A stretch of DNA of 64,000 nt, taken from Micavibrio sp. GTDB lineage: Bacteria; Pseudomonadota; Alphaproteobacteria; Micavibrionales; Micavibrionaceae. The DNA lies in contig JAPJQV010000008.1 of assembly GCA_030824965.1 (NCBI GenBank), positions 1 through 64,000 of the forward strand, read 5' to 3'. Both the position numbers and the translations under genes were made by a program. Within the stretch, counting starts at the first letter, position 1, and each line of letters starts with the position of its first letter. This document shows positions 45,893 through 55,739 of the stretch, piece by piece. Below the pieces are notes generated by a model, which was not told the origin of the DNA, did no database searches, and was given only the letters and a program-made list of their open reading frames with translations.

Positions 45893-46555
45893 TTATTTCT
45901 TCTTTGCGTCTTTTGCAGGAGCCGCTGCTGCCGCTTTGGCTGCAACTTCGGCGTCAGACTCAGGCGCTGTGATCTCTTGCTCAACGAATTCCTTCGGTGC
46001 AACAATTGATGCAATTGTGATGTTTTCCTTAGAGGAAGACTCAGAACCTTTTGGAAGCGTAACGTCATCGATATGGACTGAATTTCCGATTTCCGCTTTG
46101 GAAAGATCGATTTCAACTGCCTCGGGAATGTCCGTCACTGAACAGCGCAGTTCGATTTCATGATAAGCCACGTTCAATACGCCGCCCGATTTGCCGGCCG
46201 GAGATGTTTCATATCCAGTAAAGTGAACAGGAACGTGAACGGTTGTTTTAGTCTTCGGACCAACGCGCAGGAAATCGACGCTTTCGATCTTATCGGATAC
46301 AGGGTGCAACTGAACGTCGCGGACCAGAGCCAAAACTTTTTCGCCTTCGAGATCGATCTCGGCAAGGTTTGTGAAAATATGGCCTTTCATATATTCAAGG
46401 CGCATTTCCTTTTCAGGCAATGAAATGATAACAGGAGCTTTATTGTCTCCATAGATAACGGCAGGTACACGGTTCTCGCGACGAAGCTGACGAGCAATCC
46501 CCTTACCGGCCCGTTCGCGTTTTTGTGCAGCCAAAGCATAGCGCTTAGATGACAT
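45893..46555 (-). CDS. rplY: 50S ribosomal protein L25, CTC form
   Basis: 220 aa: an N-terminal 5S rRNA-binding L25 domain (about 1-95, RAGKGIARQLRRENRVPAVIYG) and a C-terminal TL5/CTC beta domain (about 100-190), then an Ala/Lys-rich tail. The longer CTC form is usual in alphaproteobacteria. Follows prs. Confidence 0.94.
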   Translation of the reverse strand: MSSKRYALAAQKRERAGKGIARQLRRENRVPAVIYGDNKAPVIISLPEKEMRLEYMKGHIFTNLAEIDLEGEKVLALVRDVQLHPVSDKIESVDFLRVGPKTKTTVHVPVHFTGYETSPAGKSGGVLNVAYHEIELRCSVTDIPEAVEIDLSKAEIGNSVHIDDVTLPKGSESSSKENITIASIVAPKEFVEQEITAPESDAEVAAKAAAAAPAKDAKKK

Positions 46556-46582
46556 GGTTAGTTTCCTTATGTAATATAGTTA

Positions 46583-46606
46583 AGTCCGCCTCCAGGGGTG
46601 CGGACT
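46583..46606 (-). promoter_or_regulatory. Hairpin between prs and rplY
   Basis: Stem AGTCCGC / GCGGACT with a 10-base loop that contains GGAGG-like sequence on the minus strand. No T-run, so not a terminator; an mRNA processing or leader structure is possible. Confidence 0.3.
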
Positions 46607-46648
46607 GATGCGGGTTTATAGCCAAATTAAGCCTGAATAGGCAAGGAC

Positions 46649-47581
46649 TTATTTAAATAACGCCGAAATTGAGCGATCTTCAGCAATTCTCTTGATCGCC
46701 TCGGCAAGGAGCGGCGCAATTGTAAGCTGCTCGATGTTTTTGCAGGATTTGATGCTCTCGGAGGCCGGGATCGAGTCGCTTGTTACCAAACGGCTGATCG
46801 GTGAGCTGGCAACCCGTGCTACGGCCCCGCCCGATAAAACGCCATGCACACAATAAGCCGAGACTGATTTCGCCCCGTGATTTGTCAGCGCAACCGCTGC
46901 GTTGCATAAAGTTCCGGCTGAATCGACGATATCGTCGATCAGGATACAGGTTTTACCCTCGACTTCGCCGATTACATGCATAACTTCGGAAACCCCGGCT
47001 TTTTCACGCCGTTTATCGATAATGGCGAGTTCGGCGTTCAAACGCTTGGCAATCGCGCGGGCGCGGACAACTCCACCGACATCCGGCGAGACGATCACCA
47101 GATCTTCCCCGGCATATTTCTTCTCGATATCAGGAATAAACACAGGCGAAATAATCAGATTATCGGTCGGGATATCGAAGAAGCCCTGTATCTGCCCGGC
47201 ATGAAGGTCTAGTGTCAAAACGCGGCTCGCTCCCGCGGCTGTAATCATATTGGCGACCAGCTTAGCCGAGATCGGTGTTCTCGGCCCTGTCCGGCGGTCC
47301 TGCCTCGCATAACCGAAATAAGGAATAACGGCAGTGATGCGACGGGCCGAAGAACGGCGCAATGCATCGATCGCTATTAATAATTCCATTAAATTATCGT
47401 TTGCCGGATAACAGGTGGACTGAATAATAAAAACGTCTTCACCACGTATATTTTCGTCAATTTCTACGAAAACCTCCATATCGGCAAAACGGCGCATCGA
47501 GGCCTGCGTCAGCGGCACTTCCAGATATTTCGCAATCGATTGCGCGAGTGGAAGATTCGAATTGCCGGAAATTAACTTCAT
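46649..47581 (-). CDS. prs: Ribose-phosphate pyrophosphokinase
   Basis: Makes PRPP from ribose 5-phosphate and ATP for purine, pyrimidine, His and Trp synthesis. 310 aa, class I. Seen: the flexible-loop and ATP region [29 protein letters not shown], the PRPP-binding loop [13 protein letters not shown]. First gene of the prs-rplY-pth-ychF cluster; divergent from the gene at 47690. Confidence 0.96.
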   Translation of the reverse strand: MKLISGNSNLPLAQSIAKYLEVPLTQASMRRFADMEVFVEIDENIRGEDVFIIQSTCYPANDNLMELLIAIDALRRSSARRITAVIPYFGYARQDRRTGPRTPISAKLVANMITAAGASRVLTLDLHAGQIQGFFDIPTDNLIISPVFIPDIEKKYAGEDLVIVSPDVGGVVRARAIAKRLNAELAIIDKRREKAGVSEVMHVIGEVEGKTCILIDDIVDSAGTLCNAAVALTNHGAKSVSAYCVHGVLSGGAVARVASSPISRLVTSDSIPASESIKSCKNIEQLTIAPLLAEAIKRIAEDRSISALFK

Positions 47582-47689
47582 AATAGACCCTTATATGAGA
47601 AAACACGGCGAATATGCAGAACTTGGAACGCGAAATCAATCCGGCTTTAATTTGACATAACATTTGAACCCTGTTATTTTTAATTTTCT

Positions 47690-48886
47690 ATGAGCAATTG
47701 TATCTTATTTCAAAATTCCGCCAGCCCCTTCAATACAGCAGAAGCTTCAATGGCTGGGAATGGATATGACGGAGGATATCAGCATGTTATCCCTCCTATT
47801 CTCACCGCAGATACTTTGTTTGAAAAATATATACGCCGTATCAGCAATACCGATCCTACATCTTTACAAGGGTTTAATGATGTGGCCGATGCAAAGCCCT
47901 CAAATGTAAACAATGGGCCGGCGCCCGACTATTTTTCTGCATTTAAAGATAAAGATATTTCAGGGCAGAACTTAAATAGCTTGATTTCATCCCTGCCCGA
48001 TGATCGGCAATTCTTCATGATAGGAGATACAAATCATGAATGCCCCAAGATAAGAGAATTCATATTCAAAAATTTTGACTACTTAGACTCATTAAAGGAA
48101 AAGGGTTTCAAACATATCGTCCTTGAATACCCCGATGCATACGAAGGGCCGGCAAAAGCTTACATTAACCATGAAATAGGCCGGGACGAGGCAAGAAATC
48201 TGATCGCCGAAATATTTTCTTACCATTGTCCGGGCCTTGCTAAATATGCCCTTGACGAAGGTGATGAAATGATACGTCTGGCGGATGCTTACACAAAAGC
48301 AGGATTAGAATTTCATTTTCTAGACCAGCACCTTTTTGAAGGTGAAGAAAATAATGAAAACAATCTTCATGACAGAATAGGTGATCATGAAAGAATGCTT
48401 GCTGCAAAAATTCAAGAGAGAGTGGGCGCGGACAAGACTGCCATTATTTACGGCGCAGCACATTTCAAATATTCATTCAGCATGAGAGGCCTACTTGGAG
48501 CCGATAAATGTACAGTTGTCAATTTATATGGCAGCGAAGAAGATTATAATACGATTGAACTTTCACGAAGGTCAAACTGCACATATCAGCCAGATTGCAT
48601 TCATGCAATTGACGAAAATAAGGTTATAATTCCAAGAAAAGATTACGGACGCGAATGCCCACCTTTCGAAGATCTGTTTATTATCGATTACCATGAGAGC
48701 GAACAGGCTATTGAAATTGGAAAATTTCGGGCAATGCGCTTTAGATACGAGCAAGAATGTAAACAAAATGGAATTGGCGTCAGCCTGTCCGCTAGTGATT
48801 TTCTTGATGAGGTCAAGCCATACTGGCATGAGACCTGGGTAAAAAAAATACTGTCGTCATCTCAGTTAACGCCGCACCCGCCATGA
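47690..48886 (+). CDS. Orphan protein with possible EreA/ChaN/TIKI-like fold
   Basis: 398 aa, no clear signal peptide or membrane segment. FFMIGDTNHECPKIREFI (about 107-124), KHIVLEYPDAYEGPAKAYI and, later, DKTAIIYGAAHFKYSF match in spacing and residues the GDxHxE ... E ... GxxH pattern of the erythromycin esterase / ChaN / TIKI superfamily, which includes hydrolases and toxin domains. The N-terminal 90 residues and the Cys-rich C-terminal third (about 285-350) are not recognised. No good ribosome binding site precedes 47690; a second ATG at 47750 is possible. More AT-rich than its neighbours. It stands alone between prs and pgeF. Family assignment is by eye and tentative. Confidence 0.55.
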   Translation: MSNCILFQNSASPFNTAEASMAGNGYDGGYQHVIPPILTADTLFEKYIRRISNTDPTSLQGFNDVADAKPSNVNNGPAPDYFSAFKDKDISGQNLNSLISSLPDDRQFFMIGDTNHECPKIREFIFKNFDYLDSLKEKGFKHIVLEYPDAYEGPAKAYINHEIGRDEARNLIAEIFSYHCPGLAKYALDEGDEMIRLADAYTKAGLEFHFLDQHLFEGEENNENNLHDRIGDHERMLAAKIQERVGADKTAIIYGAAHFKYSFSMRGLLGADKCTVVNLYGSEEDYNTIELSRRSNCTYQPDCIHAIDENKVIIPRKDYGRECPPFEDLFIIDYHESEQAIEIGKFRAMRFRYEQECKQNGIGVSLSASDFLDEVKPYWHETWVKKILSSSQLTPHPP

Positions 48887-48899
48887 AGTAAGAAATAAA

Positions 48900-49655
48900 T
48901 CAGCGAATTGAAATAACCGTTAATTCTCGCCCGTAATCTTTTTCATTGTTATGGGTCGCGCGACGGAAACTAAAATAATCCTCTTCTTCTTTATATGTAT
49001 CGACACCGCTTAGTGTAATATCCCTGATCCCTGCCCGCTCAAGCCGGAATTTAATGTAAGCCGGAAGATCGAACCATAATTTATCTGGCGCGCCCGGTTT
49101 GAAATACATGATGCTGTCGCGGTCTTCTTCGAAAAAAGGCGCCTGAAATCCTTCCGATACCTCGTAGCTATCGGGACCGATACATGGACCAACCGCCGCT
49201 TTGATCGTTTCGATAAAGGCGCCTTCATCGATCATCTTTTTGATTGTATTTTCGAGGACGCCTTTTACCGCCCCGCCCCATCCTGCATGTGCGGCGCCGA
49301 TCACCGGACCTTTCGGGCTGTCTGCGATAAAAAGAACTGGCCCGCAATCGGCAGTTAAAATTCCAATCCCGACCCCCGGCGTTGATGTAACCAGCGCATC
49401 GCCCAAAAACTTCTCGTCACTTGGCAATGTTAAAATCATGCAGTCCGAACTATGAACCTGATAAGGCGTCGACAGGTTTTTTATATCCAATATTTTTTTA
49501 ATACGTTCACGATTTTCCTTTACCGCTTCAATATCGTCACCGGAAGCAAGGCTTGCGTTCAAGCTTGCATAAATACCGTCACTTACGCCACCCTTACGGC
49601 CAAAAAAACCGTAGGAAATACGCGGATCGTCAAATTCTTCAAATGTCAGGTGCAT
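48900..49655 (-). CDS. pgeF: Peptidoglycan editing factor PgeF (laccase-domain)
   Basis: 251 aa, YfiH/laccase-domain family, a purine nucleoside hydrolase/amidase type reported to remove wrong residues from peptidoglycan precursors. Metal ligands visible: H in YQVHSSDC, C in LTADCGPVLF, H in GAAHAGWGG. GPCIGPDSYEVSEGF is a family signature. Starts 10 bases inside the preceding midA-like gene, so coupled. Confidence 0.92.
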   Translation of the reverse strand: MHLTFEEFDDPRISYGFFGRKGGVSDGIYASLNASLASGDDIEAVKENRERIKKILDIKNLSTPYQVHSSDCMILTLPSDEKFLGDALVTSTPGVGIGILTADCGPVLFIADSPKGPVIGAAHAGWGGAVKGVLENTIKKMIDEGAFIETIKAAVGPCIGPDSYEVSEGFQAPFFEEDRDSIMYFKPGAPDKLWFDLPAYIKFRLERAGIRDITLSGVDTYKEEEDYFSFRRATHNNEKDYGRELTVISIR

Positions 49656-50662
49656 TTCGATATTCCAATTACCTTGAACAACTGCCCCATTTCATCCCGA
49701 TGGATTAATCTTCTTAATCCGGCCATGATGTTATCCCGTGAAGAAGGGTTAGAGCCACATAGATTTTCTGCGCGAATTTCAATACCTATCGATTTCAGAA
49801 ATTCGCTCTGGCTTGAAAAATGATCGATCTGCACATCTTTGGATAAAGTTTTGAGAATAGAAAAATCGACATGGCTCGTTAAATCCTGCTCGCCCGGATT
49901 CTCCAGCACATTTGCGTATTGATGGTTTTTAACCGACTGAAAAGTACCTGTTAGCCTTTTTTCCAGATGCCCGTAATCAATGGCCAGCGCAGCACCTTTT
50001 TGCTTTGTCACTCGTGAAACGACTTCACTCCATATACGCTCGCGTGCCGGCGAGAATTCATACACGCTGTTCTCCGACGCGTTGGGCAAATCATCGCCGC
50101 TTAAAAAGCCGCCGAGACCAAAGACCAGCCTGTCATCTTGCAATCCTATAACCGCTTCCTGCCATCCCGCTTTTGTTTTGACAGCCTGCCGGAAAGACAG
50201 TGCATCAAAAAATTCGTTGGCAATCAAAATAATCGGGGCATCCTGGGGCAATGTACTCAGATCGTCATGCCACTTGACATCACCTAGGACCTGACGTTGC
50301 TTCTGCCTCAAGGCTTCATTAATTTCAACTAAATGGATCTCAATATTTACGCTCAATCTGGAAAGCACGCGCATAACGTCCTTCATCAGCGTTCCATTGC
50401 CCGGACCTAATTCGCTTAGATATATCTTTCTTTGGTTGCCCAGCTTCATGACAATATCGGCGGCCCAGATACCGACCATCTCACCGAATAGCTGACTGAC
50501 TTCCGGCGCGGTAATGAAATCCCCCGCCGCGCCGACAGGATGGCCTTTGCGGTAATACCCATGCTCGGGATGGCAAAGGCATAAATCCATATAGTTTGCG
50601 ATAGTAATCGGCCCATTCAACCTGATCTGGCGGGCGATCAGATCATGTAACGGGCTGGACAT
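49646..50662 (-). CDS. MidA/NDUFAF7-type SAM-dependent methyltransferase
   Basis: 338 aa, COG1565 family. NYMDLCLCHPEHGYYRKG, GAAGDFITAPEVSQLFGEM and LSELGPGNGTLMKDVMR (motif I) are characteristic. Mitochondrial relatives methylate an arginine of a complex I subunit during assembly; the bacterial substrate is not settled. Overlaps lgt upstream by 20 bp and pgeF downstream by 10 bp. Confidence 0.9.
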   Translation of the reverse strand: MSSPLHDLIARQIRLNGPITIANYMDLCLCHPEHGYYRKGHPVGAAGDFITAPEVSQLFGEMVGIWAADIVMKLGNQRKIYLSELGPGNGTLMKDVMRVLSRLSVNIEIHLVEINEALRQKQRQVLGDVKWHDDLSTLPQDAPIILIANEFFDALSFRQAVKTKAGWQEAVIGLQDDRLVFGLGGFLSGDDLPNASENSVYEFSPARERIWSEVVSRVTKQKGAALAIDYGHLEKRLTGTFQSVKNHQYANVLENPGEQDLTSHVDFSILKTLSKDVQIDHFSSQSEFLKSIGIEIRAENLCGSNPSSRDNIMAGLRRLIHRDEMGQLFKVIGISKCT

Positions 50663-51461
50663 TACGCAATTTCAATTTATGTGCGATGAGAAATACAATT
50701 ACACCTCCAGCTATCACCGGCATACAAAGTAATTGCCCCATCGATAATTGACCGACGATAAATCCTAGCTGCGCATCCGGTTCGCGGAAAAATTCTATGA
50801 TAAAACGGAATACGCCATAGAAGAACAAAAACGCCGCCGAAATCAAACCCGGCGTATTTCTGATCTTCGAAATATGCGCCATCGTCACAAGAATGATGAA
50901 TAAGACCAATCCCTCCAACGCCGCTTCGTATAGCTGGCTGGGATGGCGCGGCATTTCACCGCCTCTTGGAAAGACAATTCCCAACGGTGAATTTGTAACG
51001 CGCCCGAATAACTCGCCGTTGACGAAATTAGCAATCCGCCCAAAGAAAAAACCGATCGTCGCCCCGACTGAAAATAGATCGGATAATCGAAACAGTTCGA
51101 CTTTTTTGATTTTGGCATAAGATATAATCACCGTAATCACACCGATCAACGCGCCATGCCACGACATGCCACCCTGCCAGATCTTTAAAATCTCAAGCGG
51201 ATGTTCGGCATAAATATGAAAGTTGTAAAACAGGATATAACCGATGCGCCCACCCAGAATGACGCCGAGTACAGCCCATGTCATGAAGTCATCGATATCG
51301 GTTTCATTGGGGCGATAGCGGTTCTGATCGAGACGCACGATATGCTTGGCGAGGAACCAGCCTCCTAGAATACCGGCCAGATAGGCAAGCGCGTACCAAT
51401 GAATGGCCAAAGGGCCCAGATGAACAGCTACCGGGTCTATGTTAGGGAATTGAATACTCAT
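50643..51461 (-). CDS. lgt: Prolipoprotein diacylglyceryl transferase
   Basis: Inner-membrane enzyme that adds diacylglycerol to the lipobox cysteine of lipoproteins. 272 aa, seven membrane helices. Seen: HWYALAYLAGILGGW, GGRIGYILFYN, the signature GRIANFVNGELFGRVT and YEAALEGLVLF. The OmpA-type lipoprotein at 33079 is a likely substrate. Coupled to hldD by a TAATG overlap. Confidence 0.96.
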   Translation of the reverse strand: MSIQFPNIDPVAVHLGPLAIHWYALAYLAGILGGWFLAKHIVRLDQNRYRPNETDIDDFMTWAVLGVILGGRIGYILFYNFHIYAEHPLEILKIWQGGMSWHGALIGVITVIISYAKIKKVELFRLSDLFSVGATIGFFFGRIANFVNGELFGRVTNSPLGIVFPRGGEMPRHPSQLYEAALEGLVLFIILVTMAHISKIRNTPGLISAAFLFFYGVFRFIIEFFREPDAQLGFIVGQLSMGQLLCMPVIAGGVIVFLIAHKLKLRNVQPVT

Positions 51462-52453
51462 TATCTGTACTGATCTTCCTTCGCCATATATAACTGGACG
51501 AACTGGCGAACGCCGTCTTCCAGTTCCGTCATCGGTTTATCGTATCCGGCGGCACGAAGTTTCGTCATATCGGCCTCGGTGAAATATTGATACTTGCCTT
51601 TTAATTGTTCCGGCATGTCGTTGTAATGAATTTTCGGCGGCAATCCGGCGGCTGTAAAAGTCGCCAGCGCCAGGTCTTTAAAGCTTCGCGCTTTTCCTGT
51701 GCCTACATTAAACAAGCCTGAGACTTTCGGATTATCATAGAGCCAAAGCATCACAGACACGCAATCATCGACATAAACGAAATCGCGTAATTGACCGCCA
51801 TCTTCATATTTTGGATTGGCGGATTTGAATAATTTTGCCTGCGCCCCGGCAGCGATCTGCGGATACAGCTTGCTGATAACGCTTGCCTGCTCGCCTTTGT
51901 GGTATTCATTCGGGCCGTAGACATTGAAAAATTTAAGCCCTGCCCATTGCGGTGGGATGGCTTCTGATTTGCTGACATAGACGAGATCGGATACACGGCG
52001 ATCGAAGGCATGTTTCGACCAGCCATAGGCATTCAACGGCTGTAACGTCGCCAGCGCTTGTGGAGCATCATCGTCTTTAAAACCTTTGCCACCGTCACCG
52101 TAAGTCGCCGCCGAAGACGCATAGATAAAACGCACATTGTTTTTTGCGCACCACCGCCAGAGATCGCGGGTAAAAACGAAATTATTCTCGACGATCTTAT
52201 CGACATCGGTTTCCGTAGTTGAAGAAATCGCCCCCATGTGAAAGACGACTTTTACCTCGGTTTTGTGGCGTGATAAATACTGGAACAAATCCTGCGGCGG
52301 CACGATATCGCGCAAAGCTCGTTTGGAAACATTACGCCATTTATCGTCCGTTCCGAAAACGTCACAAACCACAATGTCTTCAACGCCATGCGCTTCCAGC
52401 CCTGCGACTAAATTCGACCCGATAAATCCCGCGCCGCCTGTTACAATAATCAT
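51461..52453 (-). CDS. hldD: ADP-L-glycero-D-manno-heptose 6-epimerase
   Basis: Last step in making the heptose precursor of the lipopolysaccharide inner core. 330 aa, extended SDR fold: GGAGFIGSNLV (6-16), the WRNVSKRALRDIV region, SSAATYGDGGKGF and NAYGWSKHAFDR with the catalytic Tyr and Lys. Shows that this organism makes heptose-containing LPS. First gene of hldD-lgt-midA-pgeF. Confidence 0.93.
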   Translation of the reverse strand: MIIVTGGAGFIGSNLVAGLEAHGVEDIVVCDVFGTDDKWRNVSKRALRDIVPPQDLFQYLSRHKTEVKVVFHMGAISSTTETDVDKIVENNFVFTRDLWRWCAKNNVRFIYASSAATYGDGGKGFKDDDAPQALATLQPLNAYGWSKHAFDRRVSDLVYVSKSEAIPPQWAGLKFFNVYGPNEYHKGEQASVISKLYPQIAAGAQAKLFKSANPKYEDGGQLRDFVYVDDCVSVMLWLYDNPKVSGLFNVGTGKARSFKDLALATFTAAGLPPKIHYNDMPEQLKGKYQYFTEADMTKLRAAGYDKPMTELEDGVRQFVQLYMAKEDQYR

Positions 52454-52601
52454 AAAAACTCCTAATTTTTATCTGCCCCCATCCTAGCCAACCAATTACC
52501 TGTGGACCAGTTGTAATTAATCTTCCCCACAACTTGCACCGCATCATTTTTAGGTGGTAAACCGGACGCCGTTTCCAAAACAACATGAAAGAGTCGCTCA
52601 C

Positions 52602-52913
52602 ATGGCTTCTGACAACCGTTTATTCGATGATTTGGCGCGCATGGCTGGCGGCGCGGCAAGCCTGATTTCCACCGTTCGCCGTCAGGTTGGTTCTGATCTT
52701 AAAGAACGCGCCCAGTCCTACACATCGCGTATGGACCTGGCCACCCGGGACGAAATCGAGCGTCTGCAAGCCACAATTTCGAAATTCCGTATTGAGCAGG
52801 AACAACTCAAATCGCGTGTTACTGAACTCGAAGCTGCATTAGGCAAAAAAACCAGTCTTAAGCCTGCAACTGCGTCAAAAAAGAAACCTGTCAAACCTTC
52901 CAGACGGAAATAA
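52602..52913 (+). CDS. ubiK: UbiK/BMFP-family accessory factor
   Basis: 103 aa from the ATG at 52602 (AAGAG upstream; the upstream GTG at 52554 adds unlikely residues). A helical N-terminal half and a C-terminal trimeric coiled coil (RDEIERLQATISKFRIEQEQ and following) match BMFP/YqiC proteins, which bind membranes and help ubiquinone synthesis. Lys-rich tail. Heads ubiK-ybjN-proC. Confidence 0.85.
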   Translation: MASDNRLFDDLARMAGGAASLISTVRRQVGSDLKERAQSYTSRMDLATRDEIERLQATISKFRIEQEQLKSRVTELEAALGKKTSLKPATASKKKPVKPSRRK

Positions 52914-52916
52914 TAA

Positions 52917-53423
52917 ATGCCCGATCTTTCAGAAGCCTTGTTCGAAGAAGCCGTTAATCCTTTAGATGATGCGGAAGAATACCTGCATGCCCCGGACCTT
53001 CTTTCATTTAACCGCGCCAATCGCGATGAATTATTCGTTGAAGCGCGCGGACATTATGGCAATTATAAAATGATGTTCATGTGGGATGAAATTATGGGCG
53101 CGCTGCAATTTTGCTGTGAATACGGCCTGCAGGTTTCGGATACGAACAAGACACTCGCTGCAAATACCGTCCTTAATATTAATTCCGCCCTATGGCTTGG
53201 TCATTTCGACCTTCCGCCCGAAACCCTCTCTCCAACTTTCCGTTATACTCAGCTATTTCGCGGCATGCAGTCTTCCGGCGCGGACCACGTTCAGGAATTG
53301 ATCCGTATCGCTATCGATGAGTGTGACCGCAATTATCCCGTTTTTCTTTCCTTATGCCAAAACTCAGCTCCTGATGCGGATGATCTTAATCTTGCTATGA
53401 TGCCGATTGCCGGAAGGTCATAA
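52917..53423 (+). CDS. YbjN domain-containing protein
   Basis: 168 aa, YbjN family (sensory-transduction-like, type III chaperone fold). NYKMMFMWDEIMGALQFCCE and LNINSALWLGHFDLPPET are typical of the alphaproteobacterial group that sits next to proC. Starts 3 bases after ubiK. Function unknown. Confidence 0.85.
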   Translation: MPDLSEALFEEAVNPLDDAEEYLHAPDLLSFNRANRDELFVEARGHYGNYKMMFMWDEIMGALQFCCEYGLQVSDTNKTLAANTVLNINSALWLGHFDLPPETLSPTFRYTQLFRGMQSSGADHVQELIRIAIDECDRNYPVFLSLCQNSAPDADDLNLAMMPIAGRS

Positions 53424-53424
53424 A

Positions 53425-54201
53425 TTGGCCATACAGCAAAAAATACTTTTGGTAGGTTGCGGTAAAATGGGTTCTGCTCTTCTTGAGCAGTGGAATAAGA
53501 ATATCGGCTACCACATTTTCGTGCTGGACCCGTCAACAAAGCGCGGTTACGAAAGCCTAGATACACTCCCCGTTAAACAATTTAATATCATAGTTTTAGC
53601 CATTAAACCTCAAGTAATGGATGAAGTTTTGGCAAAACTTACTCAGCGCGTCACTGCCTCACTTTATGTCTCAATTGCCGCTGGCAAAACATTGAAATAT
53701 CTTGAAGATGTGCTTCCGGACGGTCAAGCGATAATCCGCACGATGCCGAATACGCCCGCTATGGTTGGAAAAGGCATGACGGTAGCCTGCGCGAACCAGC
53801 CGGTTACGACTGCCCAGAAAATAGCGGTCAAGAACCTGTTCGAAAACGTAGGCCAGTTTGAATGGGTTGCTGACGAAAACTTCATGGATGCAGTAACAGC
53901 AGTTAGTGGTTCCGGCCCCGCCTATGTATTTTTACTAATAGAGGAATTAGCTAAAGCCGGGGTTGAACAAGGCTTGCCAGCCGAGCTTGCAATGAAACTT
54001 GCCCGTCAGACCGTTATCGGCTCTGCCGCTTTGGCGGAATCTCAAAAAGACGTTTCCGCAGAGACGCTACGCAAAAATGTAACCAGTCCCGGTGGAACCA
54101 CCGAAGCCGCGCTTCAGATTTTAACTGATCCGAGAGGCCTAAGCCTTTTAATTAAAAGCGCTATTTCCGCTGCAACTAAAAGAAGCAAAGAGCTATCCTG
54201 A
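53425..54201 (+). CDS. proC: Pyrroline-5-carboxylate reductase
   Basis: Last step of proline synthesis. 258 aa. Seen: KILLVGCGKMGSALLEQW (NADP-binding), RTMPNTPAMVGKGMT, and the signature SGSGPAYVFLLIEELAKAG; VTSPGGTTEAAL near the end. Start is TTG at 53425, decided by GGAAGG 6 bases upstream; a TTG at 53407 lies inside ybjN. Confidence 0.93.
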   Translation: MAIQQKILLVGCGKMGSALLEQWNKNIGYHIFVLDPSTKRGYESLDTLPVKQFNIIVLAIKPQVMDEVLAKLTQRVTASLYVSIAAGKTLKYLEDVLPDGQAIIRTMPNTPAMVGKGMTVACANQPVTTAQKIAVKNLFENVGQFEWVADENFMDAVTAVSGSGPAYVFLLIEELAKAGVEQGLPAELAMKLARQTVIGSAALAESQKDVSAETLRKNVTSPGGTTEAALQILTDPRGLSLLIKSAISAATKRSKELS

Positions 54202-54223
54202 TACAACGCGCTTGCCGTAAAAG

Positions 54224-54655
54224 TTACTTTTTTCTGCGCTCACTACGGCCTTTTGTGCCCAACCCAATGTCTTTGGCAAGACGACTGCGAGTTTTTGCAT
54301 AATTTGGCGCTACCATTGGATAATCTGCAGGCAATCCCCAACGTTCGCGATATTGCTCAGGAGTCATCTTGTACGCTGTTTTCAGATGACGCTTAAGCAT
54401 TTTAAGCTTCTTCCCATCTTCAAGGCAGACGATATATTCGGGCATAACTGATTTACGAATTGGCACGGCTGGCTGCGGTCGCTCCGATGGAACAGGTGAT
54501 AACGACATATCACCGCCAACTCCTGAAAGCGTTTTATAAATTCGCTCTATAAGGGCCGGAATTTCCGCTGCAGGAACTGTATTATTTGACAAATGAGCCG
54601 AAACGATCTCCGTCGTCAATGCAAGTATGTCGTTATTCTTGGTTGTGTCCGCCAT
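54224..54655 (-). CDS. mucR: MucR/Ros-family transcriptional regulator
   Basis: 143 aa. The DNA-binding part EYIVCLEDGKKLKMLKRHLK followed by MTPEQYRERWGLPADYPMVA is the MucR signature; the second cysteine of the Ros zinc finger is replaced, as in several MucR proteins. MucR controls exopolysaccharide, motility and virulence genes in rhizobia and Brucella. Here it is divergent from the mannose activation genes at 54816, a plausible target (inference). Confidence 0.93.
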   Translation of the reverse strand: MADTTKNNDILALTTEIVSAHLSNNTVPAAEIPALIERIYKTLSGVGGDMSLSPVPSERPQPAVPIRKSVMPEYIVCLEDGKKLKMLKRHLKTAYKMTPEQYRERWGLPADYPMVAPNYAKTRSRLAKDIGLGTKGRSERRKK

Positions 54656-54815
54656 ATTATTTGCCTTCAGGTAATTCTTTGCTTCATGGAAAGTAATTCA
54701 ACTACAGAAATACTACAATACTTGCAATTACTTTAAATGCCCTTAATGGCTGATACTCTACATACCAGCGTCTCTAGCTTTCAAAGACCTGTAAAATTGT
54801 GGTAAAGGCTATGCC

Positions 54816-55658
54816 ATGGGGAAAATCATACCGGTAATTCTATGCGGCGGTTCAGGGAGACGACTTTGGCCCTTAAGTAAAGCCGACATGCCAAAGCAGT
54901 TTCTCAATTTAACAGACCCTCAAACATCCTTGTTTCAAAAAACAGTTGAAAGAGCAGTTTATTTGACCGGCGCTTCGATGAATGAAACCGTTATCGTTAC
55001 AAAAAAACAATACACAGAGCTTGTGAAATCCCACTTAGGCCATTCCTGCCCACATATCCTTGCCGAAACCGCTCCGAGAAATACCGGGCCCGCGATTGCG
55101 CGGGCGGCCATATATATAAGCCGTGAGTTTTCAATGGATGCAACCATGCTCGTCATGCCATCCGACCATTATATTGCCGATTTAGAACCTCTAAAAAACG
55201 CTTTAACAATAGCCATCAAAGAAGCGGCCAACGAGCGAATTTCATTATTTGGAGTAACTCCGCATCGTCCGGAAACAGGTTATGGCTATATTCAAACCCG
55301 TAGAAATGAACCTTTTACCGTAGAAGCTTTTATCGAGAAACCCGATGCGGCAACAGCGGCTAAATTTATAAAATCGGAGAATTATTTGTGGAATAGCGGG
55401 ATATTCGTATTTAAAGTTTCCACTATTCTTGAAGCATTCCAAACCTTGGCGCCTGAAATCATGGATCATGTCGGAAGCGACAAAGAAATTGATCCTGTTT
55501 CCTTCGACAAGGCCGTCCTGGAGAAGTTTCCCGACCTTTCGGTCATTCCATGCGACATGAAATGGATGGATGTGGGGACCTGGGAAGGCTTGATGGAAAT
55601 CATTAAAGACAAGCCTGATTACCGATATGTAGAAAAACTTCACTCATCAGGGAATTAA
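54816..55658 (+). CDS. Mannose-1-phosphate guanylyltransferase, short form
   Basis: 280 aa, nucleotidyltransferase fold making GDP-mannose. Seen: CGGSGRRLWPLSKADMPKQF (10-29; the usual GGSGTR has Arg in place of Thr), VMPSDHYI, TGYGYIQ, VEAFIEKPD and LWNSGIFVF. It lacks the C-terminal isomerase domain of bifunctional ManC (about 470 aa) and is shorter than most single-function enzymes. Phosphomannose isomerase is not adjacent. Followed by manB 81 bp later. Confidence 0.85.
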   Translation: MGKIIPVILCGGSGRRLWPLSKADMPKQFLNLTDPQTSLFQKTVERAVYLTGASMNETVIVTKKQYTELVKSHLGHSCPHILAETAPRNTGPAIARAAIYISREFSMDATMLVMPSDHYIADLEPLKNALTIAIKEAANERISLFGVTPHRPETGYGYIQTRRNEPFTVEAFIEKPDAATAAKFIKSENYLWNSGIFVFKVSTILEAFQTLAPEIMDHVGSDKEIDPVSFDKAVLEKFPDLSVIPCDMKWMDVGTWEGLMEIIKDKPDYRYVEKLHSSGN

Positions 55659-55739
55659 ACCCTGTTTCCAGCGTTTGCATTTGCAGCAAAATCAATTTAC
55701 TACAGTTGCATATTTAAAGTTATTAGGAGTTTCCGCTAC

